Source of the DNA: Aliiroseovarius sp. PrR006
Lineage (GTDB): Bacteria; Pseudomonadota; Alphaproteobacteria; Rhodobacterales; Rhodobacteraceae
Assembly: GCF_010500215.1 (NCBI RefSeq)
Contig: NZ_JAAGOY010000007.1
Location: forward strand, 900,501 to 964,500
Length of the DNA: 64,000 nucleotides
Direction of reading: 5' to 3'
The first letter of the stretch is position 1. The number at the start of each line of letters is the position of its first letter. The notes under the pieces were generated by a model. It saw nothing but the letters and a program-made list of their open reading frames with translations. It had not been told where the DNA came from and did no database searches. The position numbers were made by a program, and so were the translations under genes. This document shows positions 34,935 to 44,224 of this stretch, piece after piece.

Positions 34935-37872
34935 GCCCTCATCCACCGCTCGCGTCTTCGGCGTCCCGCTCGGGGTCGATTTCCCCAAGGCGCTGGTCCA
35001 CGGCTTGCGTCTCCGCATGGAGGGCCGTCCCCCACACGACATGGCGCGGGTCGAGCTGTTCGTGAACTCTCGCCGCATGCTGAACCGCGTGCAGAGCCTG
35101 TTTGACGACCAACCCGGTTTCGTCCCGCGCCTGCGGTTGATCACCGACCTCGCGCAGATGCCGTTGGACAGCTCGATCCCCACTGCCGTCGCCCCCTTGC
35201 GCCGTCAGCTAGAGCTGCACCAGCTGATCCTTGCCCTGCTCGATCAAGAGCCGGACCTCGCCCCAAAAAGCGCGGCTTTTGACTTGGCCGAAAGCGTGGC
35301 AAAGCTGATGGACGAAATGCACGGTGAAGGCGTGAATCCTGCCGCGTTAGAGACACTTGATGTCCAAGATATGTCCGAACATTGGGCGCGCAGCCTGCGC
35401 TTTTTGTCCCTGATCAATCCGTTCTTCGATCCCAGCGCCGGACACGCCCCGGATGCGGAAACGCGTCAGCGGATGGTGGTGTCCAAGATCATCGAGGGCT
35501 GGCAGAGATCACCCCCCGACCACCCGATCATCATCGCCGGCTCAACTGGATCACGCGGCACCACGGCGCTTTTGATGCGGGCCGTCGCGCAGCTTCCACA
35601 GGGCGCGCTGATCCTTCCGGGGTTCGACACGGACCTGCCGGACCACACATGGCACGCGCTGGAAGACGCCCTGTCGGCCGAGGATCACCCGCAATACCGC
35701 TTTGCCGCACTTCTGAAGCATCTGGATCTGCCCCGAAATGCTGTTCAGGACTGGTCAGGGCAAATCCCCGTCGCGCCGGAACGCAACAAGCTGATCTCAC
35801 TCGCGTTGCGACCGGCCCCAGTGACCGATCAATGGCAGATCGAAGGGCGCCGATTTGAGAACATCGCCAGGGCCACCGAGGGGATAACCCTGATTGAAGC
35901 GCAAAAACCGCGGGACGAGGCACAGGCGATCGCTGCGCTGCTCCGCCGCTCGGTCGAAGATGGGGTCAGCGTTGCCTTGATCACTCCGGACCGAAATCTG
36001 ACCCGTCAGGTCACAGCCGCGCTGGATCGCTGGAACATAGAACCGGATGATAGCGCAGGCCGCCCGCTGGCCCTGTCCGCGCCGGGACGTTTTTTGCGTC
36101 AGATCACCCTTATGATGTGCGAGGCTCCGGCGGCGGATCGACTGTTGACGTTGTTGAAGCATCCACTGACCAACACGGGCGGAGATGCGCGGGGCGACCA
36201 TCTGCGCTGGACCCGCGATCTGGAGCTTCAGGTGCTGCGCGGCGCGGCCTCGATCCCAGACCGTCAGGCACTTCTGGACTGGGCGCAGAAGTTTGAGGAA
36301 GAACCGGAACGCGCGATCTGGGCCGAGTGGGTCGCCAGTATCTGCCTTGCCCCGCCGCTTGAAGGCGAACTGCCCCTTCCAGATCTTCTGGCCCACCATC
36401 TTGATCTGGCTCGCGAAATTGCACGAGGTCCAGCCGGAGACGGAACAGGAGAGCTGTGGAACCGCGCAGCGGGGCAAATATGCCAAGAAATCGTCTCTAA
36501 TCTGGCGGAAAATGCGAAACATGGCGGGAATCTCTCGCCCCTCGCTTATCGCGATCTGTTCCGCTCCATCCTGTCAAAAGGCGAGGTCCGCGATCCAAAC
36601 ACACCCCATCCCGGTGTGATGTTCTGGGGTACGCTCGAAGCGCGGGTGCAAGGCGCGGATCGTGTCATTCTTGCCGGGTTGAACGATGGCATCTGGCCCG
36701 AACTGCCCGGCCCAGATCCGTGGCTGAACCGTCAGATGCGGATGCAGGTGGGGCTTCCCCTTCCAGAACGTCGCGTGGGTCTGTCGGCCCACGATTTCCA
36801 GCAGGCAATTGCCACGAAAGAGGTGATCCTAACTCGTTCCGTCAAGGATGAGGACAGCGAAACCATCCCGTCCCGTTGGCTGAACCGCATCTGCAACTTG
36901 ATGGCCGGGATGTCTGACGACGGCGCGCAAGCCCTGCAAGATATGCGTGCAAAAGGCGTGCAATGGCTGATATTCGCGCGCCAGTTTGATCAGTCGAATG
37001 AGACTATTCCGCCTGAAAAACGGCCATCTCCGTCCCCGCCCCTGTCCACCCGCCCTCGTCAGCTGTCGGCCACGGGCGTGACCAAACTGATCCGTGATCC
37101 CTTTGCGATCTACGCGGACAAGGTGCTACATCTGCGCGCGCTGGACCCTCTTCTGCGCGGATCGGATGCCTTAATGCGCGGGACGGTGCTGCATGATGTG
37201 TTCGAGAACTATGTGGCATCGTTGCCAGACGACCCCGACCCTGCGCACGAACAGGGTCGTTTACGCCAGATCGCAGATGACATCCTTGCCGAGCATGTGC
37301 CCAACCTTGCGACGCGCATCCTGTGGAAAGCGCGGATTGACCGGATTGCGCCGTGGTTCGTTCAGCAAGAGCTGTCGCGCGGCGCATTCTCGTCCAATCT
37401 GGCGAACGAAACCTGGGGGCGCGCCCGGTTTGATGACCCGGATTTCGAGCTGGTCGCCAAGGCGGACCGGATTGACCGTCATCACGATGGGTCGCTGCTG
37501 ATCTACGACTATAAAACCGGCGCACCTCCGAACGAGAAACAGCAGAAGCACTTCGACAAACAGCTGTTGCTCGAGGCTGTGATTGCCGAAGTCGGCGGGT
37601 TCGAAAACATCGACACCGCGCCCGTTTCCTTGGTCAGCTATATCGGCCTGACGCCCCAGAAAGAGGTCTCGACCGATCTGCTGCCCGCCGACATCGCAAC
37701 TATCAAATCCGAGCTTTTGGGCCTGATTAGAGCCTATAATGACGACGCACAGGGCTATACCTCGCGTCGCGCCATGCATATGCAGCGCTTCGCTGGCGAC
37801 TATGATCATCTGGCGCGCTACGGCGAATGGGATGACAGCGATACCCCTGTGATAACGGAGGTCGGGCGATGA
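34927..37872 (+). CDS. addB: Double-strand break repair protein AddB
   Basis: A 981-residue subunit of the AddAB helicase-nuclease that resects broken DNA for RecA. The N-terminal region is helicase-like and degenerate. The C-terminal RecB-type nuclease domain is recognised by LIYDYKTGAPPNEKQQ and QLLLEAVIA. I start at 34927 (MFEPSSTARVFG) inside the end of murU; a longer frame from 34804 would only translate the murU region. The stop overlaps addA by 4 bp (ATGA). The Fe-S cysteines of Bacillus AddB are not evident, as in other alphaproteobacteria. Confidence 0.93.
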   Translation: MFEPSSTARVFGVPLGVDFPKALVHGLRLRMEGRPPHDMARVELFVNSRRMLNRVQSLFDDQPGFVPRLRLITDLAQMPLDSSIPTAVAPLRRQLELHQLILALLDQEPDLAPKSAAFDLAESVAKLMDEMHGEGVNPAALETLDVQDMSEHWARSLRFLSLINPFFDPSAGHAPDAETRQRMVVSKIIEGWQRSPPDHPIIIAGSTGSRGTTALLMRAVAQLPQGALILPGFDTDLPDHTWHALEDALSAEDHPQYRFAALLKHLDLPRNAVQDWSGQIPVAPERNKLISLALRPAPVTDQWQIEGRRFENIARATEGITLIEAQKPRDEAQAIAALLRRSVEDGVSVALITPDRNLTRQVTAALDRWNIEPDDSAGRPLALSAPGRFLRQITLMMCEAPAADRLLTLLKHPLTNTGGDARGDHLRWTRDLELQVLRGAASIPDRQALLDWAQKFEEEPERAIWAEWVASICLAPPLEGELPLPDLLAHHLDLAREIARGPAGDGTGELWNRAAGQICQEIVSNLAENAKHGGNLSPLAYRDLFRSILSKGEVRDPNTPHPGVMFWGTLEARVQGADRVILAGLNDGIWPELPGPDPWLNRQMRMQVGLPLPERRVGLSAHDFQQAIATKEVILTRSVKDEDSETIPSRWLNRICNLMAGMSDDGAQALQDMRAKGVQWLIFARQFDQSNETIPPEKRPSPSPPLSTRPRQLSATGVTKLIRDPFAIYADKVLHLRALDPLLRGSDALMRGTVLHDVFENYVASLPDDPDPAHEQGRLRQIADDILAEHVPNLATRILWKARIDRIAPWFVQQELSRGAFSSNLANETWGRARFDDPDFELVAKADRIDRHHDGSLLIYDYKTGAPPNEKQQKHFDKQLLLEAVIAEVGGFENIDTAPVSLVSYIGLTPQKEVSTDLLPADIATIKSELLGLIRAYNDDAQGYTSRRAMHMQRFAGDYDHLARYGEWDDSDTPVITEVGR

Positions 37873-40800
37873 AGTTTGACGACGCAACCCGCGCCCAGAT
37901 CCGCGCGGCGGACCCCACGGTCTCGACCTGGTTGTCGGCCAATGCGGGGTCGGGAAAAACCCGTGTTCTGACAGACCGCGTTGCGCGTTTGCTGCTGGAC
38001 GGCGTGTCTCCGCAAAACATCCTATGCCTGACCTATACCAAGGCCGCCGCAAGCGAGATGCAGAACCGTCTGTTCAAGCGTTTGGGTGAATGGGCGATGA
38101 AGGATGACGCCAGCCTGACGCAGGCGCTGACCGAACTTGGCGTTCAGGGCGCACGCGACCTGTCGCTGGCCCGTCAACTGTTCGCCCGCGCGATCGAAAC
38201 ACCCGGCGGTTTGAAAATCCAGACGATTCACGCCTATTGCGCCTCGCTTTTGCGCCGTTTTCCGACCGAAGCCGGTGTCTCGCCCCAGTTTACCGAGATG
38301 GACGACCGCGCCGCCAACGATCTGCGCGCCACGATTCTGGAACAGATGAGCGACGGGCCGCACAAAAGCTTGGTGCAGGATCTGGCGCAATTGTTCACGG
38401 GCGAAGACCTGATGCGGCTGACGGCGGGCATCACCTCGGCCCGGATGATGTACGCAGAAGACAAAGACGCGGCGCAAATCAGTAGTTGGTTTGGCATTGC
38501 CGCGGGCGACAGCTTGGACGCCATGCTTCAAGAGTGTTTTGCGCCGGATGATCTGGATGTGCTGGCGAAGTTCCGGGCGGGATCTGCGACCGGCAGTGCG
38601 CAGGATCAGAAGCGCGCCGAAGCGCTTCAGGGGGCAGATCTTTCCCAACCTAATCTGGATCTTCTTCAGCGGCTCGAAAAGATCTTCCTGAAGCAGTCTG
38701 CACCATTTTCCGCCAAGATAGGGTCTGTTCCGACCAAAGCGCTACAGTCCGGAGCCTGCGCACCGATCATGGATCAGCTGAATGATTTGATGGCGCGGGT
38801 CGAGGATGCGCGGCACAAGCGATTGGCCCTGCACAACGCGCGACGGACACAGGTTCTGTATCGTTTTGCACATGTTTTCGTACAGGAGTACGAGGCCGCC
38901 AAACTGGCGCGCGGCTGGCTGGATTTTGACGATCTGATCCTGAAGGCAGGCGCGCTTTTGACTGATCCGTCGGTCGCCGCGTGGGTGCTGTTCAAACTGG
39001 ATGGCGGCATCGACCACATTCTGGTGGACGAGGCACAGGACACCAGCCCCGTCCAATGGCGCGTGATCGACAGCCTTGCGCGTGAATTCACCACCGGATC
39101 AGGCGCCCGCGACGATGTGGAGCGCACGATTTTCGTAGTGGGCGACCCGAAGCAATCGATTTATTCGTTCCAAGGCGCAGAACCGGCCGAGTTTCAGCGC
39201 ATGCAGCACAGTTTTGCAGATCGCTTACAGCAAGTTGGGCGGGCGCTGGCGGTTCAGCCGCTGGAATACTCGTTCCGATCTTCACCTGCGGTGCTGGGGT
39301 TCGTCGATATGGCGCTGGAGGGCCGTTCGGGGCTTGGTGGCGGCTTCAAGCACCGGGCGTTTTTTGGCGATAAGCCCGGGCGCGTGGACCTTTGGCCATC
39401 GATCGATCCCGTAAAGCACGAGGAAGACCGCGATTGGAACGATCCCGTTGACCAACCGTCGCCGCGCGATCATCGCGTGCAGCTGGCGGATAACTTGGCG
39501 GATGAAATTCAGCGGATGATCCGCGAGGAACGCTTGCCCGACGATAAAGGGGGTTCGCGCCCCGTTGATCCGGGCGACATTCTTGTGCTGGTCCGGTCTC
39601 GAAGCGAGCTGTTTCACGAGCTGATCCGCGCCTGCAAAGCGCGGGACATTCCGATTGCTGGGGCGGACCAGCTACGCATCGGGGCCGAGCTGGCAGTGAA
39701 AGATCTAACTGCCCTTTTATCGTTCCTTGCCACGCCCGAGGATGATCTGTCACTGGCTACGGTGTTGCGCTCGCCCTTATTCGGGTGGAGCGAGGATGAC
39801 CTGTTCCGACTGGCCCATTATCGCGGCAAGAAGACCTTCCTGTGGCGCGCCTTGTCAGATCAGCCAGAGCAATATTCCGCAACGTTAGAGACACTTCATG
39901 ACCTGCGCGACCGTGCGGATTTCTTGCGGCCTTACGAGCTGCTGGAACGTATCCTGACCCGTCACGATGGCCGCAAAAAACTGCTGGCGCGACTGGGACA
40001 AGAGGCCGAGGATGGCATTGATGCGCTGCTGCATCAGGCGATGAATTATGAGCGGCTTGAGATCCCCAGCCTGACCGGTTTCATCACGTGGTTGGAGACA
40101 GGCGACATCACGATCAAGCGGCAAGTGGACAGCAAAGGTCATCTGGTGCGGGTTATGACGATCCACGGATCGAAAGGGCTTGAGGCGCCGATTGTTTTGC
40201 TGCCGGATTTGGCCGCACGGCGCGCCTCGGACCCGCCGCAGGTTGGTAAATTGTCGCCTGATCAGCCTTTCTGGTTCCCGGCAAAAGCCGACCGGACCGA
40301 GGCGATTGACGAAGTGGCTGAGAGCCTGAAAGAGGCCGAGATCGAAGAGCGCACGCGGCTTCTGTACGTCGCCATGACCCGCGCCGAGCAGTGGTTGATC
40401 CTTGCCGCCGCCGGGGACCTTGGGAAAGCCGATACCGGATGGTATCGCGTGGCCGAAGCCGCGATGGAACGCGCGGGTGGGGCTGATTGCGCCTTCCCGA
40501 CCGGTACGGGCAAGCGCTATGCCACAAGCGAGTGGCCAGAACCGGGGGTGAACGACCCCACCGCGCAGGATGCCGAGCAGCCCCACCTTCCAGATTGGCT
40601 GACCACGCAGGCCGCACCTCCGGTGAGCGCGCCCAAGCCACTGTCCCCGTCCGATCTGGGCGGCGCGAAGGCGCTTCCGGGTGAGGCGGAGCTGGCGGAC
40701 GGGCAGGATCCGTTGATCCGCGGGCGTCAGATTCACGCGCTTCTGGAACATCTTCCAAATGTTGCCCCCGAGAGCTGGGCGGGCGTAGCCCAACACCTGC

Positions 40801-41237
40801 TGTCCAGCGGCCCGGATGCGGCTGAACAACACGTTATCGACGCGCTAACCAACGAGGTCTCGGCCCTGCTGACGGACCCGGCGCTGGCGCATCTCTTCGA
40901 CGAACGCAGCATCGCCGAGGCCCCCATCACCGGGCATCTGCCAGATGATCCGTCGCGCATTCTGCACGGGTTTATCGACCGGCTGATCATCACCGATGAT
41001 CACGTGCTGGCGGTAGACTTCAAATCCAATCGCATCACCCCGGATCGCCCCACCCAAACGCCCGAGGGCGTGTTGCGCCAATTGGGCGCCTATCGCTGGA
41101 TGTTGCGCGCGATCTACCCCGACCGCCCCGTCCACACCGCAATCCTGTGGACACAATCGCGCGAGCTGATGCCTTTGGACGACCATCTTGTCGATGACGC
41201 ATTTGGTCGCCTTGACGCTGGGGGTCAGGCTACCTAG
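37869..41237 (+). CDS. addA: Double-strand break repair helicase AddA
   Basis: A 1122-residue UvrD-type helicase-nuclease. Motifs in order: Walker A SANAGSGKTRVLTDR (about residue 25), IQTIHAYCASLLRRFP, motif II ILVDEAQDTSPVQW, motif III VVGDPKQSIYSFQGAE, MTIHGSKGLEAP, and RLLYVAMTRAEQWL. The C-terminal nuclease has VLAVDFKSNRITP and the usual Arg in YRWMLRAIYP. It forms the active complex with AddB, encoded just before it. All helicase and nuclease residues are present. Confidence 0.97.
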   Translation: MKFDDATRAQIRAADPTVSTWLSANAGSGKTRVLTDRVARLLLDGVSPQNILCLTYTKAAASEMQNRLFKRLGEWAMKDDASLTQALTELGVQGARDLSLARQLFARAIETPGGLKIQTIHAYCASLLRRFPTEAGVSPQFTEMDDRAANDLRATILEQMSDGPHKSLVQDLAQLFTGEDLMRLTAGITSARMMYAEDKDAAQISSWFGIAAGDSLDAMLQECFAPDDLDVLAKFRAGSATGSAQDQKRAEALQGADLSQPNLDLLQRLEKIFLKQSAPFSAKIGSVPTKALQSGACAPIMDQLNDLMARVEDARHKRLALHNARRTQVLYRFAHVFVQEYEAAKLARGWLDFDDLILKAGALLTDPSVAAWVLFKLDGGIDHILVDEAQDTSPVQWRVIDSLAREFTTGSGARDDVERTIFVVGDPKQSIYSFQGAEPAEFQRMQHSFADRLQQVGRALAVQPLEYSFRSSPAVLGFVDMALEGRSGLGGGFKHRAFFGDKPGRVDLWPSIDPVKHEEDRDWNDPVDQPSPRDHRVQLADNLADEIQRMIREERLPDDKGGSRPVDPGDILVLVRSRSELFHELIRACKARDIPIAGADQLRIGAELAVKDLTALLSFLATPEDDLSLATVLRSPLFGWSEDDLFRLAHYRGKKTFLWRALSDQPEQYSATLETLHDLRDRADFLRPYELLERILTRHDGRKKLLARLGQEAEDGIDALLHQAMNYERLEIPSLTGFITWLETGDITIKRQVDSKGHLVRVMTIHGSKGLEAPIVLLPDLAARRASDPPQVGKLSPDQPFWFPAKADRTEAIDEVAESLKEAEIEERTRLLYVAMTRAEQWLILAAAGDLGKADTGWYRVAEAAMERAGGADCAFPTGTGKRYATSEWPEPGVNDPTAQDAEQPHLPDWLTTQAAPPVSAPKPLSPSDLGGAKALPGEAELADGQDPLIRGRQIHALLEHLPNVAPESWAGVAQHLLSSGPDAAEQHVIDALTNEVSALLTDPALAHLFDERSIAEAPITGHLPDDPSRILHGFIDRLIITDDHVLAVDFKSNRITPDRPTQTPEGVLRQLGAYRWMLRAIYPDRPVHTAILWTQSRELMPLDDHLVDDAFGRLDAGGQAT

Positions 41238-41270
41238 GTTCTGTCCAACCAAATTTTTAGGAGAACACAC

Positions 41271-41591
41271 ATGGCAACCGTCGCTGTCACCGATGCCACC
41301 TTTGATGAAGAAGTCCGCAACGCGGATGTTCCCGTTGTTGTAGATTTCTGGGCCGAATGGTGTGGCCCTTGCAAACAGATCGGCCCGGCTTTGGAAGAGC
41401 TGTCGACCGAGTATGAAGGCAAGGTCAAAATCGTGAAGGTAAACGTGGACGAAAACCCGAACTCGCCAGCCCAAATGGGCGTGCGCGGCATTCCGGCGCT
41501 GTTCATGTTCAAAGACGGTCAAGTGATCTCGAACAAAGTTGGCGCTGCACCGAAAGCGGCCCTGCAGTCGTGGATCGACGAAAGCGTCTGA
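41271..41591 (+). CDS. trxA: Thioredoxin
   Basis: A 106-residue thioredoxin with the active site WCGPC at residues 30-34, [13 protein letters not shown], the cis-Pro loop [11 protein letters not shown] and a Lys-Gly-type end. It is the general disulfide reductase of the cytoplasm. TAGGAGAA lies 9 bases before the start. The gene follows addA by 33 bp. A 97-bp structured repeat begins 20 bp after the stop and contains the likely terminator. Confidence 0.96.
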   Translation: MATVAVTDATFDEEVRNADVPVVVDFWAEWCGPCKQIGPALEELSTEYEGKVKIVKVNVDENPNSPAQMGVRGIPALFMFKDGQVISNKVGAAPKAALQSWIDESV

Positions 41592-41611
41592 TCCCGGCAC
41601 ATCGCCAAAAG

Positions 41612-41708
41612 AAAAGCCCCGCAAATCGCGGGGGGGTATAGAGATATCCGACAGAAAATAATCTGTGGATCTCAATTTGGAGCTCGCGCAGCAATGTGCG
41701 GGCTCTTT
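41612..41708 (+). repeat. 97-bp structured repeat, left copy
   Basis: This block matches the reverse complement of 44106-44201 with five substitutions and one single-base gap, about 94% identity. Hairpin 1 is CCCCGC-AAATC-GCGGGG; hairpin 2 is CAGA...TCTG; hairpin 3 is GAGCTCGCGCA paired with TGTGCGGGCTC over a GCAA tetraloop, followed by CTTTATCTTTT. It begins 20 bp after trxA and hairpin 3 is a good terminator for that gene. The only differences in hairpins 1 and 3 between copies fall in loops. Confidence 0.92.
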
Positions 41709-41842
41709 ATCTTTTGGACCAGCCGTTCGAGAAATGCCTACTTCAAGCCCAAGAAAGACCCTGTTCTTGCTTCATGGCCGGTTCCCATCTCAGGTCGGCT
41801 GATAGAACGCGATGCTTGGCTCACACCTAGAGCATCCGATAA

Positions 41843-42540
41843 CTAGGTCAGCCGCGAAAACCGTCGGTTGGATTTGGGCCAATCCACCCCCATCGCAATT
41901 GTGACCAGCAATCCCAACGCAATTGATCCTGACACTAATGACATAGTTAATCCGGAGTTTTGCATGTCCGGTGGAGCGCTTTGCAGCATGGTCAACACAC
42001 TACCCAATGCAAAGATTGCTACTGATACCCACTGACAGAGATTAAGCGTGCCAAAAACAGGAGTTTGCGGTTCACCGCGATAGGCTTCTTCGACAAAGCG
42101 CGCCAAGCTGCTGAGTATCAGATAGCTTCCTGCTATCGCGCTCCAAGGAGCCCCGATCAACAGCAATCGCAGCAATACCAAGCCAATCAAAATATTGCCG
42201 ATTATTGAGTAGAGCGGAGTCGGGTGCAGTGCCTGGCCACCCAAATGCGCAATTTGGCAAACCCGAGAGCGAGCATGGCGATAATGTATCCCCATGTTCT
42301 CTTGTGTCTTAGAGCCGTGGCAACGCCCCTGCACCAGGCAACGCAGGCGCCCAGTGGCTTGTATCCATGGTGCCGCCACGCACAGCGCCGCCATTAGCAG
42401 GGTGACATCCTGATCGAAAAATACCTCAGCCAGGACCACCCCCACAGTTGCCCCAGAACACCCCCATAATAGCCGAAGGGGCGGAGTAGCTTATCTGAAC
42501 CATTGACAAACTGCCCCCAAAGCCCAGCGGAGAGCAAAGT
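41843..42540 (-). pseudogene. Frameshifted Lgt-like (prolipoprotein diacylglyceryl transferase family) gene
   Basis: The downstream part (41843-42445) encodes about 200 residues with membrane helices and Lgt-family patterns: GRLRCLVQGRCHG, ALHPTPLYS and LARFVEEAYRGEP. Directly upstream, in a different frame (42540 to about 42455), the same protein continues as LLSAGLWGQF and PFGYYGGVLG, which fits the Lgt region before the first motif. One missing G in the GGGG run near 42453 would join the two frames. The 5' end is also cut short at the neighbouring gene. The GTG at 42445 could start a truncated protein, but I regard the gene as broken. A true Lgt is expected elsewhere. Confidence 0.7.
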
Positions 42541-42552
42541 TGAAAACCCTAT

Positions 42553-43138
42553 ATGGGTCGCGCATTTCTCATTGCTGCTTGTTTGACGTTATTGGCGTGC
42601 GGCCAATCACGCGCGCAAGAGTGGACCGAGCTAAAACAGCACCGAATTGACCGCTTCGAGATTTCGCTTCCCACCGGGGGATACTGGTATGAGCAAAGTG
42701 GAGCGGGCGAAAGATGGGTCAACGTTTCGCGCCGGATAGATACCGCTGAGGGCGACCTATATGTTTGGGTCGGTTTCGAGGTAAATAGCCACCCCGAAAA
42801 CCGATACGATTGGCTTCCGGCCGAGGTCTCGCGAGAAGTGCGCGACGTTCAAGCAATAAAAATTAGTCCAAGAGGCAGAAAAAATTGGAAAACCGCTCTC
42901 TGTTCTCAAGTACGGAGAGAACGTTTCGTCAAGTCCTACTGGCTATTGGCTGGTTTGGGCTCGCCAAACTTTTATCGAGCAACTCGGGAGCGAAGTGCCA
43001 GAGTATCAAGAGCTTCATGTTTTTCTCTCCGACGACCACAATGCGGATTTTAAGCACATGGCTGTGTACTTCGGAGTTTATTGTTTGGCTGATTGCACAA
43101 CGGATTTCCCATCCGCAAATTACTCAGGCCACTACTAG
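42553..43138 (+). pseudogene. Frameshifted gene for an exported protein of unknown family
   Basis: The first frame starts MGRAFLIAACLTLLACGQSRAQ, a signal peptide (a lipobox-like LLAC is also present), and reads sensibly to about ISPRGRK near 42880. Around the A run at 42878-42884 the coding sense moves to the next frame, which continues GKPLSVLKYGENV, YWLVWARQTFIEQL and HVFLSDDHNADFKHM before a TAG at 43138. In the first frame, sequence after that point is Arg- and Ser-rich and unlike protein. A single-base indel in the A run explains this. The family is not recognised. Confidence 0.65.
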
Positions 43139-43414
43139 AAACGGTGGCGATAAGTGAATTCGATGAATGAACTTTTCGGGCTCACCCTGGCCACCTGAGG
43201 CTTTCAGTCCGGTTTTTGAGCCATGGTGATGCCCTAGCAACCGGGGCGCGGGACGGTTCAGACATTTAAAGTAGGACGTCAGCCCGGATTCCAATGCCGA
43301 AGCCAAAGTAGGGTCGAACTGGAAATACCTATTGCGTTGCCTTTGGTCGATGGCTTTCGTTCATAGTGGCGGCGACTCATCCGCTCAGAGGCAAATCTTC
43401 ATGCGGTCTGAAGA

Positions 43415-43876
43415 TTACTCAGTTACATTATATCCTTGTCGAGCGAACTTTATCGCATCAATGAATAGTAAAAGCTCATAACTTACTGATGGGTTGCAGA
43501 TTTGAGTTTCCAAGCAATTCGCCGACCGATGACCCAGTTCGATGTCGCCATAGGAACTAGTCTTGCTAAATCTAAACGTCATTCTACCCAAGCACGCCCC
43601 GTTTCGTCTGGAAGCCTCCACTTTGACTAAAAATTTTCCCTTGGAATTGGCAATTACCTCAAATCCTTCTCGCCCCAAGGATGCTACGGCATTTGAGCGA
43701 ACTTCCTCAATATTCGTCCAACAACCGTTGGTCGCCAGATCTTCAATTTTGACTTCAACAGGACCGAAGGCTTCAGGCGTCAAGCGCTTGGAAACATGCT
43801 GAGTAACTTCGCGGTCGAAGGCCATAGCAGACGACGCAGCGATGATTGCTGCCATCGTAACGTAGATCTTCTTCAT
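43415..43876 (-). CDS. Exported protein of unknown family
   Basis: A 153-residue protein with a signal peptide (MKKIYVTMAAIIAASSAMA, then FDREVTQ). The mature part is beta-rich with four cysteines (NGCWTN, NGACLG, SANCLETQIC) that could form two disulfides. I do not recognise the family. I start at 43876 (MKKIYV); an ATG at 43909 would place a charged stretch before the signal. Codon use is less GC-rich than in neighbouring genes, in keeping with its position inside the repeat-bounded insert. It is the only intact gene in that insert. Confidence 0.7.
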   Translation of the reverse strand: MKKIYVTMAAIIAASSAMAFDREVTQHVSKRLTPEAFGPVEVKIEDLATNGCWTNIEEVRSNAVASLGREGFEVIANSKGKFLVKVEASRRNGACLGRMTFRFSKTSSYGDIELGHRSANCLETQICNPSVSYELLLFIDAIKFARQGYNVTE

Positions 43877-44105
43877 GGTCGTTTTTTCCCTTCTTGCCCC
43901 AAATACCATAGCACGAAGCAGACCAACTCGACTTGATTTAGGTCATTCATCCCTGGACGTCAGAAGCCCCGTCCTTCCACTCTGCGGCGTGATACATCGG
44001 TGCTGAGAAAGCGCGGCCTTTCGCTGTGTAGACACACTACGCCACCAGTTGATCGGCTGCTCTGGGCTCAAAGCAAATCTTCGCAGGGTGGAGAGATAAA
44101 ATTGA
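43877..44105. other. Non-coding stretch inside the insert
   Basis: Together with the right repeat copy this makes a gap of about 350 bp. No gene, strong promoter or hairpin is seen before the repeat begins at 44106. Short open frames here have no ribosome site and no protein-like sequence. Confidence 0.5.
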
Positions 44106-44201
44106 AAAGAGCCCGCACATTCCTGCGCGAGCTCCAAATTGAGACCCCCAGATTATTTTCTGCCGGATATCTCTATACCCCCCGCGAATTGCGGGGCTTT
44201 T
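44106..44201 (-). repeat. 96-bp structured repeat, right (inverted) copy
   Basis: This is the reverse-complement partner of 41612-41708. In gene orientation it begins 24 bp after the stop of the minus-strand L,D-transpeptidase gene, the same arrangement as the left copy after trxA. Hairpin 1 has loop AATTC instead of AAATC, and hairpin 3 has a GGAA tetraloop instead of GCAA, both loop-only changes. The end GGGCTCTTTTC followed by T-rich sequence fits an intrinsic terminator. Confidence 0.92.
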
Positions 44202-44224
44202 TTCGTTTCCGGTGTAGTGTCCGG

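Larger units (their letters stand above)
41612..44201. mobile_element. Decayed 2.6-kb insert bounded by inverted repeats
   Basis: The segment lies between trxA and an L,D-transpeptidase gene and is bounded by two inverted copies of a 97-bp repeat. Inside are a frameshifted Lgt-like gene, a frameshifted exported-protein gene and one intact exported orphan. Base content is lower than in the flanks, and intergenic stretches at 41709-41842, 43139-43414 and 43877-44105 hold no recognisable gene. No transposase or integrase is visible, so calling it a mobile element is inference from the boundaries and decay. Confidence 0.5.

Noticed and set aside
41843-42445. Intact 200-residue membrane protein starting at GTG 42445
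   Set aside because: The missing N-terminal part is found just upstream in another frame, so a frameshifted Lgt-like gene explains it better.
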